Source: Desulfuromonadales bacterium (GTDB lineage: Bacteria > Desulfobacterota > Desulfuromonadia > Desulfuromonadales > Syntrophotaleaceae). Taken from it: 63,371 nt of DNA. The notes under the pieces were generated by a model. The model was not told where the DNA came from. It was given only the letters and a program-made list of their open reading frames with translations, and made no database searches. The position numbers and the translations under genes were made by a program. The stretch is taken from NCBI GenBank assembly GCA_030154185.1, contig JASKKK010000010.1:1-63371 (forward strand), read 5' to 3'. How positions within the stretch are numbered: position 1 is the first letter of the stretch; each line of letters opens with the position of its first letter. Positions 16,300-25,679 of this stretch are shown here, piece by piece.

Positions 16300-19200
16300 T
16301 CAATCAGCTCCCCGCCCGGCACGATCAAGACGTTTCAGACGTCGCAGCATCTCGCGAAAAGAAATCGGCCTTTGCGGAGCGACAATATCGATTTTGGGCG
16401 GCAAAAGGCCACCATCCACCAGATACCGACGACTGTCCGGACGAGCGGTGCCGACCAGGGTAAAGACATCCTCCGCCAGATTGCAGCTCATGCCGATCCG
16501 CCGATAACGGTAAAAATCGATAAAACGATAGATACCCCGGGAAAGCGCCGCAGACAACCCGCCCTGACTGAGAATGGACAGGTTATTCAAAGCTTTGACA
16601 CTGATGTTGCGTCGTCCTTTAAGGCGGGTTTTCAGCCATCCGGAAAAATGAGACGGCGTCGCACCGTACAGTCTCAGTCCATGCACCTCGCCATCGACAA
16701 CACCGTTGATGGCTCCGAAAGAAAAGGTTCGGGTCAGCTGATACAGATCGATACCGGAAAATTCAAGATCGGCCTGAAACTGGGGGAGCCTCAGGGAAAA
16801 AGGATCCAGCTGCAGATTACCCAGCTGCATTTCTCCCCCGAAGGCCTCGATCTGTACTTGTCCGTCGGAACGCAAGACCCCGTCGACATAGCGAATATGC
16901 CCCAGGTCAGCATTGATCTCCCCCTCCATAGGCACCATACCCAGTTCGGAGGCAAGGAGTTTCAGATCGATGCCTGCAAGCCGGATGCGTGTCTCGAACC
17001 GCAATCCGCCGGGATCGTAACCGCCCCGCAGTCCTTCGGCGGATATCAGGCCGCCGCCCAGTGAGAGACGCAGCGCATTCTCCACGGAGATGCGGTTGGT
17101 TTCGACAGCCAGTTGCAACGCAACTTCATCGGAACGCAACGGCCCCAGCAAAAAATCGTCAAAGGTCAACCGAGCGCGCTTCACCTGCGTTTTCGTCGGG
17201 CCGTTCGCGGGGCACTCCAGGTCCAGGGGGATTTTGCCTTGGATGTTCCGCCCCTCAAACCTGATGCGCGGCCAGTCGACGAAGAGTTTCTGCAACTGCA
17301 CTTCACCCTTTACCCGCCATCTCCCCTCTACGCCGGACAGATCCAGCCTGGCTTCCACGCCCCCCTTCAGACCGAGATCATCCACTGCGGGGCGCAATTC
17401 GCGTACCAGGGCCCGCCCATGCCCATCCCAGGCTGCGGCCAGGTCGGGAACCCTCAAAGTGCCCGCGAAGGATAAATAATCCTTCCTGCTTTCACCCCGC
17501 CCTTGAATCGAAGCGAGCCCTCCGGCATCGAGCTTCACATCGACCACTTCCAGCCGGAACGGCGTCGGATACCAGTGCATAAACACCCCGAAATCAACCG
17601 GCAAATCCCCGAGTTCACCGTACCAGGCACCCCACAAAGCCTCAGCGGCGGCAACCCGGCCATTGAGAAGCATTTCCAGGGGAGAGGTCGCAGAGGTACG
17701 GCAAACCCGGCCCCGCAGATTCACACGGCCACCTGCCAGTCCGGCCAAACCGTCTGCACTCATGAATTCCAGAGGACCGATGTCAAGGTCGGCAATCTTC
17801 ACGTCCCAGCCCCCTCCTCGCTTGAGCATGGCATTGAAGCGGCTCGCCAGGCGTCCTTCTCCGAACCGGTCATGGATGATCCGAGCCTTTACATTGGCCG
17901 AAGACAGGTTCACCTTGGCGCCCCTGACCGAGATACGCCCCTCGAACCTCAGATTCCGTACCCTGCCGGCACTGGCCGACACTTGATCCGCCCGCATCAT
18001 CGTTTCCGCCTGCCAGCCGGACTTGTCACGCAGCAGCGTCATCCTTCCTGCCAATCCCTGTGCCTCCTTCAGCCAGGTCGGCCGGCGACCGGCCGGTAGC
18101 AAACGGCGCAACCGCGACCAAGGGGTTGCAAGCATATCGATGCGCAGCTTGTTCACGTGTCCGGAGAGGGTTGCCAGCGATTTGCCTGCCAATTGTGCCC
18201 TGGTCTCGATCTGCCACCCCTTCGGACGTTTTTCCAGCATTCCGCGCAGAGCCAATGCCGAGATGTCGACCAGTGCTCCGGCGGCTTTGCCGCCGCCCGG
18301 ACCGCCCTGCAAAACATACGACAGAGACACCCCTTCCGCTTTGCGCAGGAACCCGGCCGCCATGCCGACAGCTCCTTTCACCGGCAAGGCAACCCGCCCC
18401 AGGACCGACTGTTGCAAAGCTACGGGGTCCGATACGTTCAGGGCGAGTTTCCCCTGCGACACTGTACCGCCTCCCCCAAAATCGAATACCCCTGTGGCAC
18501 CGGCTGCCAGAACGAACCCGCCCCGCCCCCGCCACCGGCCATCCTTCAACACGCTTGTCACGGCCAGGGAAACCACCGGCAACCTGACGTCGGCGAAGTC
18601 GGCATGCCCTCGTCCGAGATACAGCCGGGCATCGAGGATGCCCGGCCTCCAGTCCGCGGAAACACGCACTTTTTCGGCGGCAAAACCCAAACCGTGCGGC
18701 AAAATGTCGGAGGCCTGAAACGCCGTCAGCAGGTGTTGCACATCGCCCCGTGTCACCTGCCCCAGATCGAGTTCAAACTTTATACGGCCGCCGCCTCTAC
18801 CGGACGGCAGGGACAAAAAGACCGGCCGGCGGAGCAGCGACCGTCCCTGCCATTGCAATGTGTCCAGAGTCATCCGTATGCCATCGCGCCATTGCCCGGC
18901 GCCGCCGATTTTCACGGGGATCGGCGTCTGCGCCGATATTCGACCTGAACAGCTGAACATGTACTTTGCGCCGTCATGCAGGGAAAGATCGAGATCCTGC
19001 GCAACCAGAGGTCGCCCTGAGCGAACATAGGCAAGGCGGCCGCCGCGGAGGGTCAGACGACCGACGCTGAAGGGAGGGTGCGGGGGAATGGTCGTATCGC
19101 TCTTCGAAGAAGGTGAAGGGAAAATTTCGACATCGGGGTTCAGCAGGTCGACAGCGGTCAAATGCCGCCGGAGCAGATCGCGCAACGACAGCAGCACCCG

Positions 19201-19461
19201 CAATTGAGGCACGGAAATGCGATACTGGCCGCGACGTCGGATCGCCAGATCGGCAAGGGTCAGTCCGCCCTTTTCCCAGACCAGGCTGCCGACTTGCACT
19301 TCGGCCTGCAATCGAGACGCGGCAATGCGTTCCAGATGCGGTCGCACGACACCGTCGAGAATTCGGTCCGAAAACAGCCATCCGGAAAGCGCTATCGCCC
19401 CCGGGAGGACGACCAGCAGGAAAAGCCCAAACAACAAGCGTTTTCGGCGAAGCAACCCCAT
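16300..19461 (-). CDS. YdbH/AsmA-like intermembrane bridge protein
   Basis: A 1053-residue protein with one N-terminal transmembrane anchor (LLFGLFLLVVLPGAIALSGWLF) and a very long beta-rich periplasmic region. The C-terminal quarter (INADLGHIRYVDGVLRSDGQVQIEAFGGEMQLGNLQLDPF, SFGAINGVVDGEVHGLRLYGATPSHF) matches the YdbH domain. In E. coli YdbH, TamB and YhdP are redundant proteins that carry phospholipid from inner to outer membrane. The next gene downstream is the YdbL-like lipoprotein, which supports the call. It starts 64 bases after polA ends. The ribosome site AGGGG is 7 bases from the ATG. Function in this organism is inferred from family and pairing. Confidence 0.8.
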   Translation of the reverse strand: MGLLRRKRLLFGLFLLVVLPGAIALSGWLFSDRILDGVVRPHLERIAASRLQAEVQVGSLVWEKGGLTLADLAIRRRGQYRISVPQLRVLLSLRDLLRRHLTAVDLLNPDVEIFPSPSSKSDTTIPPHPPFSVGRLTLRGGRLAYVRSGRPLVAQDLDLSLHDGAKYMFSCSGRISAQTPIPVKIGGAGQWRDGIRMTLDTLQWQGRSLLRRPVFLSLPSGRGGGRIKFELDLGQVTRGDVQHLLTAFQASDILPHGLGFAAEKVRVSADWRPGILDARLYLGRGHADFADVRLPVVSLAVTSVLKDGRWRGRGGFVLAAGATGVFDFGGGGTVSQGKLALNVSDPVALQQSVLGRVALPVKGAVGMAAGFLRKAEGVSLSYVLQGGPGGGKAAGALVDISALALRGMLEKRPKGWQIETRAQLAGKSLATLSGHVNKLRIDMLATPWSRLRRLLPAGRRPTWLKEAQGLAGRMTLLRDKSGWQAETMMRADQVSASAGRVRNLRFEGRISVRGAKVNLSSANVKARIIHDRFGEGRLASRFNAMLKRGGGWDVKIADLDIGPLEFMSADGLAGLAGGRVNLRGRVCRTSATSPLEMLLNGRVAAAEALWGAWYGELGDLPVDFGVFMHWYPTPFRLEVVDVKLDAGGLASIQGRGESRKDYLSFAGTLRVPDLAAAWDGHGRALVRELRPAVDDLGLKGGVEARLDLSGVEGRWRVKGEVQLQKLFVDWPRIRFEGRNIQGKIPLDLECPANGPTKTQVKRARLTFDDFLLGPLRSDEVALQLAVETNRISVENALRLSLGGGLISAEGLRGGYDPGGLRFETRIRLAGIDLKLLASELGMVPMEGEINADLGHIRYVDGVLRSDGQVQIEAFGGEMQLGNLQLDPFSLRLPQFQADLEFSGIDLYQLTRTFSFGAINGVVDGEVHGLRLYGATPSHFSGWLKTRLKGRRNISVKALNNLSILSQGGLSAALSRGIYRFIDFYRYRRIGMSCNLAEDVFTLVGTARPDSRRYLVDGGLLPPKIDIVAPQRPISFREMLRRLKRLDRAGRGAD

Positions 19462-19525
19462 ATGGCGCCCCTAGCAGGTTAAAGAGAGATCCCGAAGTTG
19501 TCCGAACGCCACACCGGGACCGGGC

Positions 19526-22201
19526 TCAGTGAGCCTCGCGCCAGTTGGCGCCGACTCCCATGTCGACCAACAGGGGTACGTCCAGGATAAAGGCTTGCTC
19601 CATTTCCCGGCGCACCAATTCTTCCACCTTTTCCTTTTCGGTGATGGGTACATCGAACACCAACTCGTCATGTACCTGCAGCACCATGCGGGTTGAGAGC
19701 TTCTGCGCCTTCAGTTGTTCGTGGATGCGCACCATGGCCAGCTTGATGATGTCGGCCGCCGAACCCTGAATCGGATAATTGATGGCGTTGCGCTCCGCAT
19801 ACCCGCGTACGGCTTTGTTTTTGCTGACAATTTCCGGCACGGCGCAGCGACGTCCCATAAGGGTGGTGACATACAGATTGTCGCGGGCTTCGGCCTTTTT
19901 GGCCTCCATGAACTCCAGCACCTTCGGATAGCGGGCGAAATAATTGTCGATGTAGGTCTGGGCCTCCTTGCGACCGATGCCGAGGGATTTGGCCAGGCCG
20001 AAGGCGCTCATGCCGTAGAGCACGCCGAAATTGATGGTCTTGGCCTGGCGGCGCATCTCCGGCGTCACCATGTCCAGAAACACGCCGAAAATTTCGCTCG
20101 CCGTGCGGGCATGGATATCCTCCCCGTGGGCGAAGCTCTCCTTGAGGGCCGGTTCGTCGGCCATATGGGCCAGAATGCGCAACTCCACCTGAGAGTAGTC
20201 GGCCGCCAGCAGCACATTACCCTCCGCCGGCACGAAAGCTTCGCGGATGCGGCGGCCTTCTTCCGTGCGAATGGGGATGTTCTGCAGATTCGGATCGCTG
20301 GAAGAAAGACGCCCGGTGGCGGTCACGGCCTGATTGAAGGAGGTGTGAATGCGCTCGGTGTCGGGATGAATAAGTTTAGGCAGCGCATCGCAATAGGTGC
20401 TTTTCAACTTGGACAGGGAGCGGAAATCGAGCACCCTGGCGGCGATGTCGTGCTCCTCGGCCAGGCTGGTGAGGACCTCGACATCGGTGGACCAGCCGGT
20501 CTTGGTCTTTTTGCCGCGCGGCAGCTTGAGATGTTCGAACAGCACTTCGCCGAGTTGTTTCGGGGAGGCGACATTGAACGACCGGCCGGCAAGGTCGTGA
20601 ATCTCCTCCTCGAGAGCGGCCAGGCGCGTTTTCATATCCGCCGACAGATCTCTCAGAAAATTGGCATCGATACGTACGCCGTGCCATTCCATGTCGGTCA
20701 GAACCGTCACCAGCGGCAGCTCCACCTCGCGAAACAGGCGCTCCTGCTCCTTCTCCACCAACAGCGGCTCCAGCTTGTCGGCCAGGCGCAGAGTGATGTC
20801 GGCGTCCTCGGTGGCGTAAACCACGGCTTTTTCGACCGCGACTTCTTCAAAACCGATCCGGTTTTTGCCCTTGCCGGTCATCTCGGCGTAACTGATGGTT
20901 CGGTAACCGAGCAGTTCCGAGGCCAGAGAGTCGAGACCGTGAGACTTGGCACCCGGATTGGCGAGGTAGGATGCGAGCATGGTGTCACAACCCAGTCCCG
21001 CCACTTCGACGCCGGCACGACGCAACACCAGCATGTCGTATTTGGCGTTCTGGGCGATCTTGGCCAGTTGGGGATCTGCAAGCAGAGGACGCAGCTTCTC
21101 CAGCACCAGACTGCGGTCGAGCTGATCCGGAGCCCCAAGATAGCGGTGTCCCAACGGAATGTACCAGCCATCTTTGGGCTGGGTTGCAAAGGATATCCCG
21201 ACCAGGTCCGCGCGCACCGCTTCGAGACTGGTGGTTTCCGTGTCGAAGGCGAAACGCCCCGCTTTTTTCAAAGCCTCGACCAGCTCATCGAGTTGCGTTT
21301 CGGTAAGCACCGCCCGGTAATTCTGCCCATCGGCCCGCTCGTCGCTGGAAAACTCCTGCAGCAGTTTGTGGAATTCCAGCTTCTTGAACAGATCGGTCAG
21401 AGCTTCACGGTTCGGCTCACTGATGGCGAAGTTATCGTAATCGACCTCCAGGGGGAGATCATCAACCAAGCGTACCAGCTGTTTCGACAGACGCGCCTGT
21501 TCGCCGTACTGACGCAGGTTTTCCTGACGTTTTTTTCCGGATACCTGGTCGATATTGTCCAGAAGATTCTCCAGGGTGCCGAATTTCGCGATGAGCTCGC
21601 GTGCGGTTTTTTCGCCGATGCCGGGCACACCCGGAACATTGTCGGAACTGTCGCCGGCCAGGGCCTGCACTTCCACCACCTTGTCGGGAGTGCCCCCGAA
21701 CCGGGCGGCGACTTCGGACAGCCCCGTCGCCCTGTCCTTCATGGTATCGAGCAAACGCACCTGTTCGCCGACGATCTGCATCAGATCCTTGTCACCGGTA
21801 ACGACGGTCACCGCCATGCCCCGTCCGGCGAAACGACGCGCAAGGGTGGCGATGATATCGTCCGCCTCGTAGCCCGCAAGTTCCAGAGCTGGCATGTTGA
21901 AAGCTCGGACCACTTCCTTGATGAGAGGGATCTGCGGACGCAGATCTTCGGGCATGGCGGAACGGTTGGCCTTGTATTCGGGATAAATCTCCTTGCGAAA
22001 GGACGGTCCTTTGGCATCGAAGATTACCGCCAGATGATCGGGATTCTCTTCGCGCATCACCTTGAGCAGCATATTGGTAAAGCCGAATACGGCATTCGTC
22101 GCCACGCCCTTGGAGTTGGATAGCTGTCGGATGGCGAAATAGGCCCGATAAATATAGGAGGAACCATCGATAAGATAAATGCGTTGCGGCTGGTCGGTCA
22201 T
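19526..22201 (-). CDS. polA: DNA polymerase I
   Basis: Replication and repair polymerase. The 891 residues hold the 5'-3' exonuclease with helix-hairpin-helix (YLIDGSSYIYRAYFAI; GYEADDIIATLA; TVVTGDKDLMQIV; GVPGIGEKTARELI), a 3'-5' exonuclease domain that keeps its catalytic FDTETTSLE, and the polymerase domain (SSDPNLQNIPIRTEEGRRIREAF, AADYSQVELRILAHMADEPAL, RRQAKTINFGVLYGMSAFGLA, VLQVHDELVFDVP). With an intact DTET motif it should proofread, unlike Taq. Divergent from lon, separated by a repeat element. Confidence 0.97.
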   Translation of the reverse strand: MTDQPQRIYLIDGSSYIYRAYFAIRQLSNSKGVATNAVFGFTNMLLKVMREENPDHLAVIFDAKGPSFRKEIYPEYKANRSAMPEDLRPQIPLIKEVVRAFNMPALELAGYEADDIIATLARRFAGRGMAVTVVTGDKDLMQIVGEQVRLLDTMKDRATGLSEVAARFGGTPDKVVEVQALAGDSSDNVPGVPGIGEKTARELIAKFGTLENLLDNIDQVSGKKRQENLRQYGEQARLSKQLVRLVDDLPLEVDYDNFAISEPNREALTDLFKKLEFHKLLQEFSSDERADGQNYRAVLTETQLDELVEALKKAGRFAFDTETTSLEAVRADLVGISFATQPKDGWYIPLGHRYLGAPDQLDRSLVLEKLRPLLADPQLAKIAQNAKYDMLVLRRAGVEVAGLGCDTMLASYLANPGAKSHGLDSLASELLGYRTISYAEMTGKGKNRIGFEEVAVEKAVVYATEDADITLRLADKLEPLLVEKEQERLFREVELPLVTVLTDMEWHGVRIDANFLRDLSADMKTRLAALEEEIHDLAGRSFNVASPKQLGEVLFEHLKLPRGKKTKTGWSTDVEVLTSLAEEHDIAARVLDFRSLSKLKSTYCDALPKLIHPDTERIHTSFNQAVTATGRLSSSDPNLQNIPIRTEEGRRIREAFVPAEGNVLLAADYSQVELRILAHMADEPALKESFAHGEDIHARTASEIFGVFLDMVTPEMRRQAKTINFGVLYGMSAFGLAKSLGIGRKEAQTYIDNYFARYPKVLEFMEAKKAEARDNLYVTTLMGRRCAVPEIVSKNKAVRGYAERNAINYPIQGSAADIIKLAMVRIHEQLKAQKLSTRMVLQVHDELVFDVPITEKEKVEELVRREMEQAFILDVPLLVDMGVGANWREAH

Positions 22202-22226
22202 GGATTCGAATTCCTCGTCATGAACT

Positions 22227-22368
22227 GGTTTTCATCCGGAAACGGCCTTTTTCCGCCGTGGTAGCTTCAATTTGCGGCCTTGCTTGTGCGGCGTATCGAT
22301 GTACGCCTCCGCGCAAGCCCTTAATTTCCCTGCCACGACAAATAATTGCTCGTTTCCCATATAAAAAA
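22227..22368. repeat. MITE-like repeat, long copy, between polA and lon
   Basis: The left end GTTTTCATCCGGAAACGG (22228-22245) and the right end CGTTTCCCATATAAAA (22351-22366) are imperfect inverted repeats. In the middle GCTTG and CAAGC (22282-22318) close an internal hairpin with GTGCGGCGTA and TACGCCTCCGCGC arms. Both ends reappear joined to each other at 54415-54452. No coding potential. It lies between the divergent polA and lon starts and fills most of the 436-base gap. Confidence 0.65.
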
Positions 22369-22571
22369 GTCATGGTGCCCGGCCCGGCTGCCGGACGGCC
22401 ACCAGACTGCATGAATTTCCAACACGATACAGTGTCAACCTTATCCCACGCGTTATCAAAAAGCAATCGACGCGAAGGCCTTCGAAACCAAGAACAACCG
22501 CCTCGGACGGCAACGACGGGTATCGGTAGGTTGCACCTTCGAAAATCCGTAAAAGTGTCCCTGTCCGACAG

Positions 22572-22600
22572 TTGACAACCGCAGGTTAAATGATTAGGTT
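22572..22600 (+). promoter_or_regulatory. Candidate promoter for lon
   Basis: TTGACA (22572-22577), a 17-base spacer and TAGGTT (22595-22600, a weak -10) lie 38 bases before the lon start. I do not see a convincing sigma-32 heat-shock promoter, though one could overlap the CTTCGAAAA stretch about 35 bases further upstream. Confidence 0.4.
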
Positions 22601-22637
22601 TCCAGTTATATTCCTAAAAATACAAGGAGATCTGACC

Positions 22638-25088
22638 ATGACTGACGACCGGGACAAAATGGAAGAAGATCACGACAAGACCATAGAGGCCAATTTCAAT
22701 TCCGACGATGCCGAAAACGCCGCTTCCGTCGAAAAAACCGAGGATGGCCTGGTGGTTGCCACGGATGTCCTGCCGAGTACCCTGCCGATCATTCCCCTGC
22801 GCCCGCGGCCGGCCTTTCCCGGTATCCTGACGCCGATGGTCTTTACCGGCGACCAACATGTTGCCCTGGCCAAACGCGCCGTCGACACCCCCTCAAAAAT
22901 GATGGGACTGGTGCTGGCAAAAGAAATAGAGGAACCGGACAGCCCGGAGAACCTGCATCACATCGGGGTGGTTGGGCGCGTCATGAAGGTTCTGCACTCC
23001 GATGACGACAGCATCCACCTGTTGGTCAATTGTCTGGAGCGTTTCTCCATCGTCGAACTTTCCGAAACCGAGCAAGGCCTGTTCGCGCGGGTCGAATACC
23101 ATTATGCTACGGAGCTTTCGGTCAACCCGGAACTGAAAGCCTATTCGATGGCCATCATCAGCGCCCTCAAGGAACTGGTCCAGATCAACCCGCTCTACAG
23201 CGAAGAGATCAAGATGTTCCTCAACCGCCAGAGCATGGACGATCCCGGCCGATTGACCGACTTTGCCGCCAACCTTACCTCCGGCGACGGTCAGTTGCTG
23301 CAGGAAATCCTCGAAACCCTCGATGTTCGCAAACGCATCGACAAAGTGCTGGTACTGCTGAAAAAGGAACTTGAAGTCTCGCGACTGCAGACCAAGATTT
23401 CCAAACAGATCGAACAAAAGGTCAGCGCCCAGCAACGGGAATTCTTTCTGCGCGAGCAGCTCAAGGCCATCAAAAAAGAACTCGGCCTCGAAAAAGAGGG
23501 TAAGGTCAGCGAAATCGAAAAGTTCGAGAAGCGGCTGAAAGATCTGACTCTCAGCGCGGAAGCGCAAAAAGCCATCGACGAGGAAATCGAAAAGCTTCGG
23601 CTCATCGAACCATCTTCGCCGGAATACAATGTGTCGCGCAACTATCTCGACTGGCTGACCATTCTGCCCTGGGGCAAGCACAGCAAGGACAATTACAACA
23701 TCGCCCGCGCCCGACGCATTCTCGACCGGGATCATTACGGTCTCAAGGATGTCAAGGACCGGATTCTCGAATTTATCGCCGTAGGCAAGCTCAAAGGGGA
23801 TATTTCCGGCTCCATTCTGTGTCTTGTCGGACCGCCGGGGGTCGGCAAGACCTCCATCGGCAAAAGCATCGCCGCAGCCCTTAACCGCAACTTCTACCGT
23901 TTCTCCCTCGGCGGCATGCGCGATGAAGCCGAAATCAAGGGGCATCGCCGCACCTACATCGGTGCCATGCCGGGCCGTTTCATCCAGGCCATGAAGAGCG
24001 CCGAGACCGCCAATCCGGTACTGATGCTCGATGAAATCGACAAGGTCGGCGCCTCCTTCCAGGGCGATCCGGCCTCTGCGCTGCTGGAAGTACTCGATCC
24101 GGAGCAGAACAGCACCTTCCGCGACCACTATCTGGACGTCCCTTTCGATCTGTCCAGCGTACTGTTCGTGGCCACCGCCAACCAGCTCGACACCATTCCG
24201 GCGCCGCTGTTGGACCGCATGGAGGTCATCCGCCTGGCCGGCTACATCCTCGAGGAGAAGCTGGAGATCGCACGCCGTTACCTGATCCCCAAGGCGCTGG
24301 AAAACCACGGTCTGCAAAAAAGCCAGATCACCATCCGCAAGGATGCCCTGCGAGCCATCATCGACGGCTATGCCCGTGAAGCCGGGGTACGCACCCTGGA
24401 AAACCGCATCAAGAAGATCATGCGTTACGCCGCCATGGAATTTTCCCAGGGGCGCACCGACAAAATCACCGTGACCAAAAAAGACGTGGAGACCATCCTC
24501 GGCAAACCGATTTTTACCGAAGAAGAGGTTTTCGAGGAGGTCCCGGGCGTGGTAACCGGGCTGGCCTGGACCAGCATGGGCGGGGCCACCCTGCAGATCG
24601 AAGCCACTGCCATGCCGAGCAAAAACAAAGGTTTCAAACAGACCGGTCAGCTCGGCAAGGTCATGGTCGAAAGTTCCGATATCGCTTATTCTTATGTCAT
24701 GGCGCACCTCGAAGAATACGGCGCGGACCCGGAATTTTTCGACAAACACTTCGTGCATCTGCACGTACCGGCCGGCGCCACCCCCAAGGACGGTCCGTCG
24801 GCCGGTGTCACCATGGCCACCGCATTGCTGTCCATGATCACCGGCCAGCCGGTGATCAAAAAGCTCGGCATGACCGGCGAACTTACCCTGACCGGCAAGG
24901 TGCTTCCCATCGGCGGCGTCAAGGAGAAGATCATCGCCGTGAAACGCATCGGGCTCAAAACCGTGATCCTGCCGAAAGCCAATCGCAAGGAATTCGAGGA
25001 ACTGCCGGATCACCTGCGGGAAGATCTGCATGTTCATTTCGCCCGGGATTACCGCGATGTCTACAAGGTCGCCTTCGGGCAAAACTGA
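22638..25088 (+). CDS. lon: ATP-dependent Lon protease
   Basis: Cytoplasmic AAA+ serine protease for damaged and regulatory proteins. The 816 residues contain the N-terminal substrate domain (starts LPSTLPIIPLRPRPAFPGI), a coiled-coil connector, the AAA+ module (Walker A GPPGVGKT, Walker B LMLDEIDK) and the protease domain with the Ser-Lys dyad (DGPSAG and LTGKVLPIGGVKEK). The N-terminus carries an unusual acidic extension of about 40 residues rich in Asp/Glu. ATG 22638 has AAGGAG ten bases upstream. It is followed after 41 bases by a small gene that is probably co-transcribed. Confidence 0.97.
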   Translation: MTDDRDKMEEDHDKTIEANFNSDDAENAASVEKTEDGLVVATDVLPSTLPIIPLRPRPAFPGILTPMVFTGDQHVALAKRAVDTPSKMMGLVLAKEIEEPDSPENLHHIGVVGRVMKVLHSDDDSIHLLVNCLERFSIVELSETEQGLFARVEYHYATELSVNPELKAYSMAIISALKELVQINPLYSEEIKMFLNRQSMDDPGRLTDFAANLTSGDGQLLQEILETLDVRKRIDKVLVLLKKELEVSRLQTKISKQIEQKVSAQQREFFLREQLKAIKKELGLEKEGKVSEIEKFEKRLKDLTLSAEAQKAIDEEIEKLRLIEPSSPEYNVSRNYLDWLTILPWGKHSKDNYNIARARRILDRDHYGLKDVKDRILEFIAVGKLKGDISGSILCLVGPPGVGKTSIGKSIAAALNRNFYRFSLGGMRDEAEIKGHRRTYIGAMPGRFIQAMKSAETANPVLMLDEIDKVGASFQGDPASALLEVLDPEQNSTFRDHYLDVPFDLSSVLFVATANQLDTIPAPLLDRMEVIRLAGYILEEKLEIARRYLIPKALENHGLQKSQITIRKDALRAIIDGYAREAGVRTLENRIKKIMRYAAMEFSQGRTDKITVTKKDVETILGKPIFTEEEVFEEVPGVVTGLAWTSMGGATLQIEATAMPSKNKGFKQTGQLGKVMVESSDIAYSYVMAHLEEYGADPEFFDKHFVHLHVPAGATPKDGPSAGVTMATALLSMITGQPVIKKLGMTGELTLTGKVLPIGGVKEKIIAVKRIGLKTVILPKANRKEFEELPDHLREDLHVHFARDYRDVYKVAFGQN

Positions 25089-25129
25089 CAACCATCCAAT
25101 TCACAGCGAAACAAGGAGCCGTACCCCAC

Positions 25130-25348
25130 ATGACCGTCGAACAGATCAAACAGGCCGTATCCAACCTGAGCCCGGAAGAAAAAAAGGCCTTTATCCTCGA
25201 GACCCTGCCGGACTTGGCCCGGGACGCCATGCAGGACAGTGGCTTTTTACTGCAACTCTTTCCCGTTTTCATGGAAATTCTTAAGGACAGCGGCATCGAG
25301 TTGTCCCAGTTGCTGCAACTGGCTGGCTCCATGCAGGGAAACAGGTGA
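25130..25348 (+). CDS. Small helical protein downstream of lon
   Basis: A 72-residue protein of unknown function, rich in Leu, Glu and Gln with no Cys. It starts MTVEQIKQAVSNLSPEEKKAF. The N-terminal part resembles the short helical segment found in many small bacterial proteins (an EQIKQAVSNLSPEEK pattern), and the rest predicts two more amphipathic helices. The ribosome site AAGGAG lies 13 bases from the ATG. It follows lon by 41 bases, suggesting a shared transcript. No homologue is recognised. Confidence 0.7.
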   Translation: MTVEQIKQAVSNLSPEEKKAFILETLPDLARDAMQDSGFLLQLFPVFMEILKDSGIELSQLLQLAGSMQGNR

Positions 25349-25357
25349 TTTTCACCG

Positions 25358-25386
25358 TTGACGGCATGAGCGTAAATTGCTATTTT
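25358..25386 (+). promoter_or_regulatory. Promoter of the trpS leader
   Basis: TTGACG (25358-25363), a 17-base spacer and TATTTT (25381-25386) form a good sigma-70 promoter. The expected transcription start, about 25393-25395, coincides with the first ATG of the Trp-rich leader ORF, so the leader peptide may be translated from a leaderless or near-leaderless 5' end. Confidence 0.65.
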
Positions 25387-25394
25387 CTCGAATC

Positions 25395-25490
25395 ATGACA
25401 ACAATGAGCGAACAGCAAAACCTGACCGATCGCCTTTGGTGGCGCTGGACCGAGCCTGTTTTCGGTTCGCGCGCCTGTCAACGGCATTGA
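25395..25490 (+). CDS. Trp-rich leader peptide of trpS
   Basis: A 31-codon ORF (ATG 25395, or ATG 25404 three codons later, to TGA 25488-25490). It reads MTTMSEQQNLTDRLWW then RWTEPVFGSRACQRH. Three of four consecutive codons at 25437-25448 are TGG (Trp-Trp-Arg-Trp). Trp is normally about 1% of residues, so the cluster is diagnostic of a translation-coupled attenuator. It lies directly between a good promoter and an intrinsic terminator, followed by tryptophanyl-tRNA synthetase. No Shine-Dalgarno is visible ahead of either ATG, consistent with initiation at or near the 5' end. The closest known parallel is the pheM leader of E. coli pheST. Confidence 0.8.
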   Translation: MTTMSEQQNLTDRLWWRWTEPVFGSRACQRH

Positions 25491-25494
25491 GCGT

Positions 25495-25564
25495 CGCGGA
25501 CCGACCGGTCCGCGGATGCACTGAACAGCAAAAGCCGCGGCCGCAGGACCGCGGCTTTTTTTTT
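25495..25564 (+). promoter_or_regulatory. Transcription attenuator (terminator and alternative stems) ahead of trpS
   Basis: The terminator is AAGCCGCGG (25532-25540) paired with CCGCGGCTT (25549-25557), followed by nine T residues. A preceding hairpin pairs CGCGGACC (25495-25502) with GGTCCGCG (25507-25514). Two alternatives compete: CCGCGG at 25510-25515 can pair with the terminator's own CCGCGG at 25535-25540, and CGGTCC at 25506-25511 can pair with GGACCG at 25447-25452, which contains the last Trp codon. A ribosome stalled on the Trp codons would therefore change the fold downstream. Which alternative acts as the antiterminator is not settled by inspection. Confidence 0.75.
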
Positions 25565-25679
25565 CGCCAACAGGCTGAAACTCCCTGAAAACCTGCGAAG
25601 GCCGGCATACAACGACTGCCCTTCGACCTTTGATCTTCAGCCGGTTTCAATCTTTTTTACAATGGAAGAGGTACCTCCC

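Noticed and set aside
19715-22123. A long plus-strand frame (802 codons) opposite polA
   Set aside because: polA is certain on the minus strand; the plus frame has low-complexity His/Gln/Gly composition typical of a shadow.
22893-25091. A long minus-strand frame (732 codons) opposite lon
   Set aside because: Antisense shadow of lon with no motif or ribosome site.
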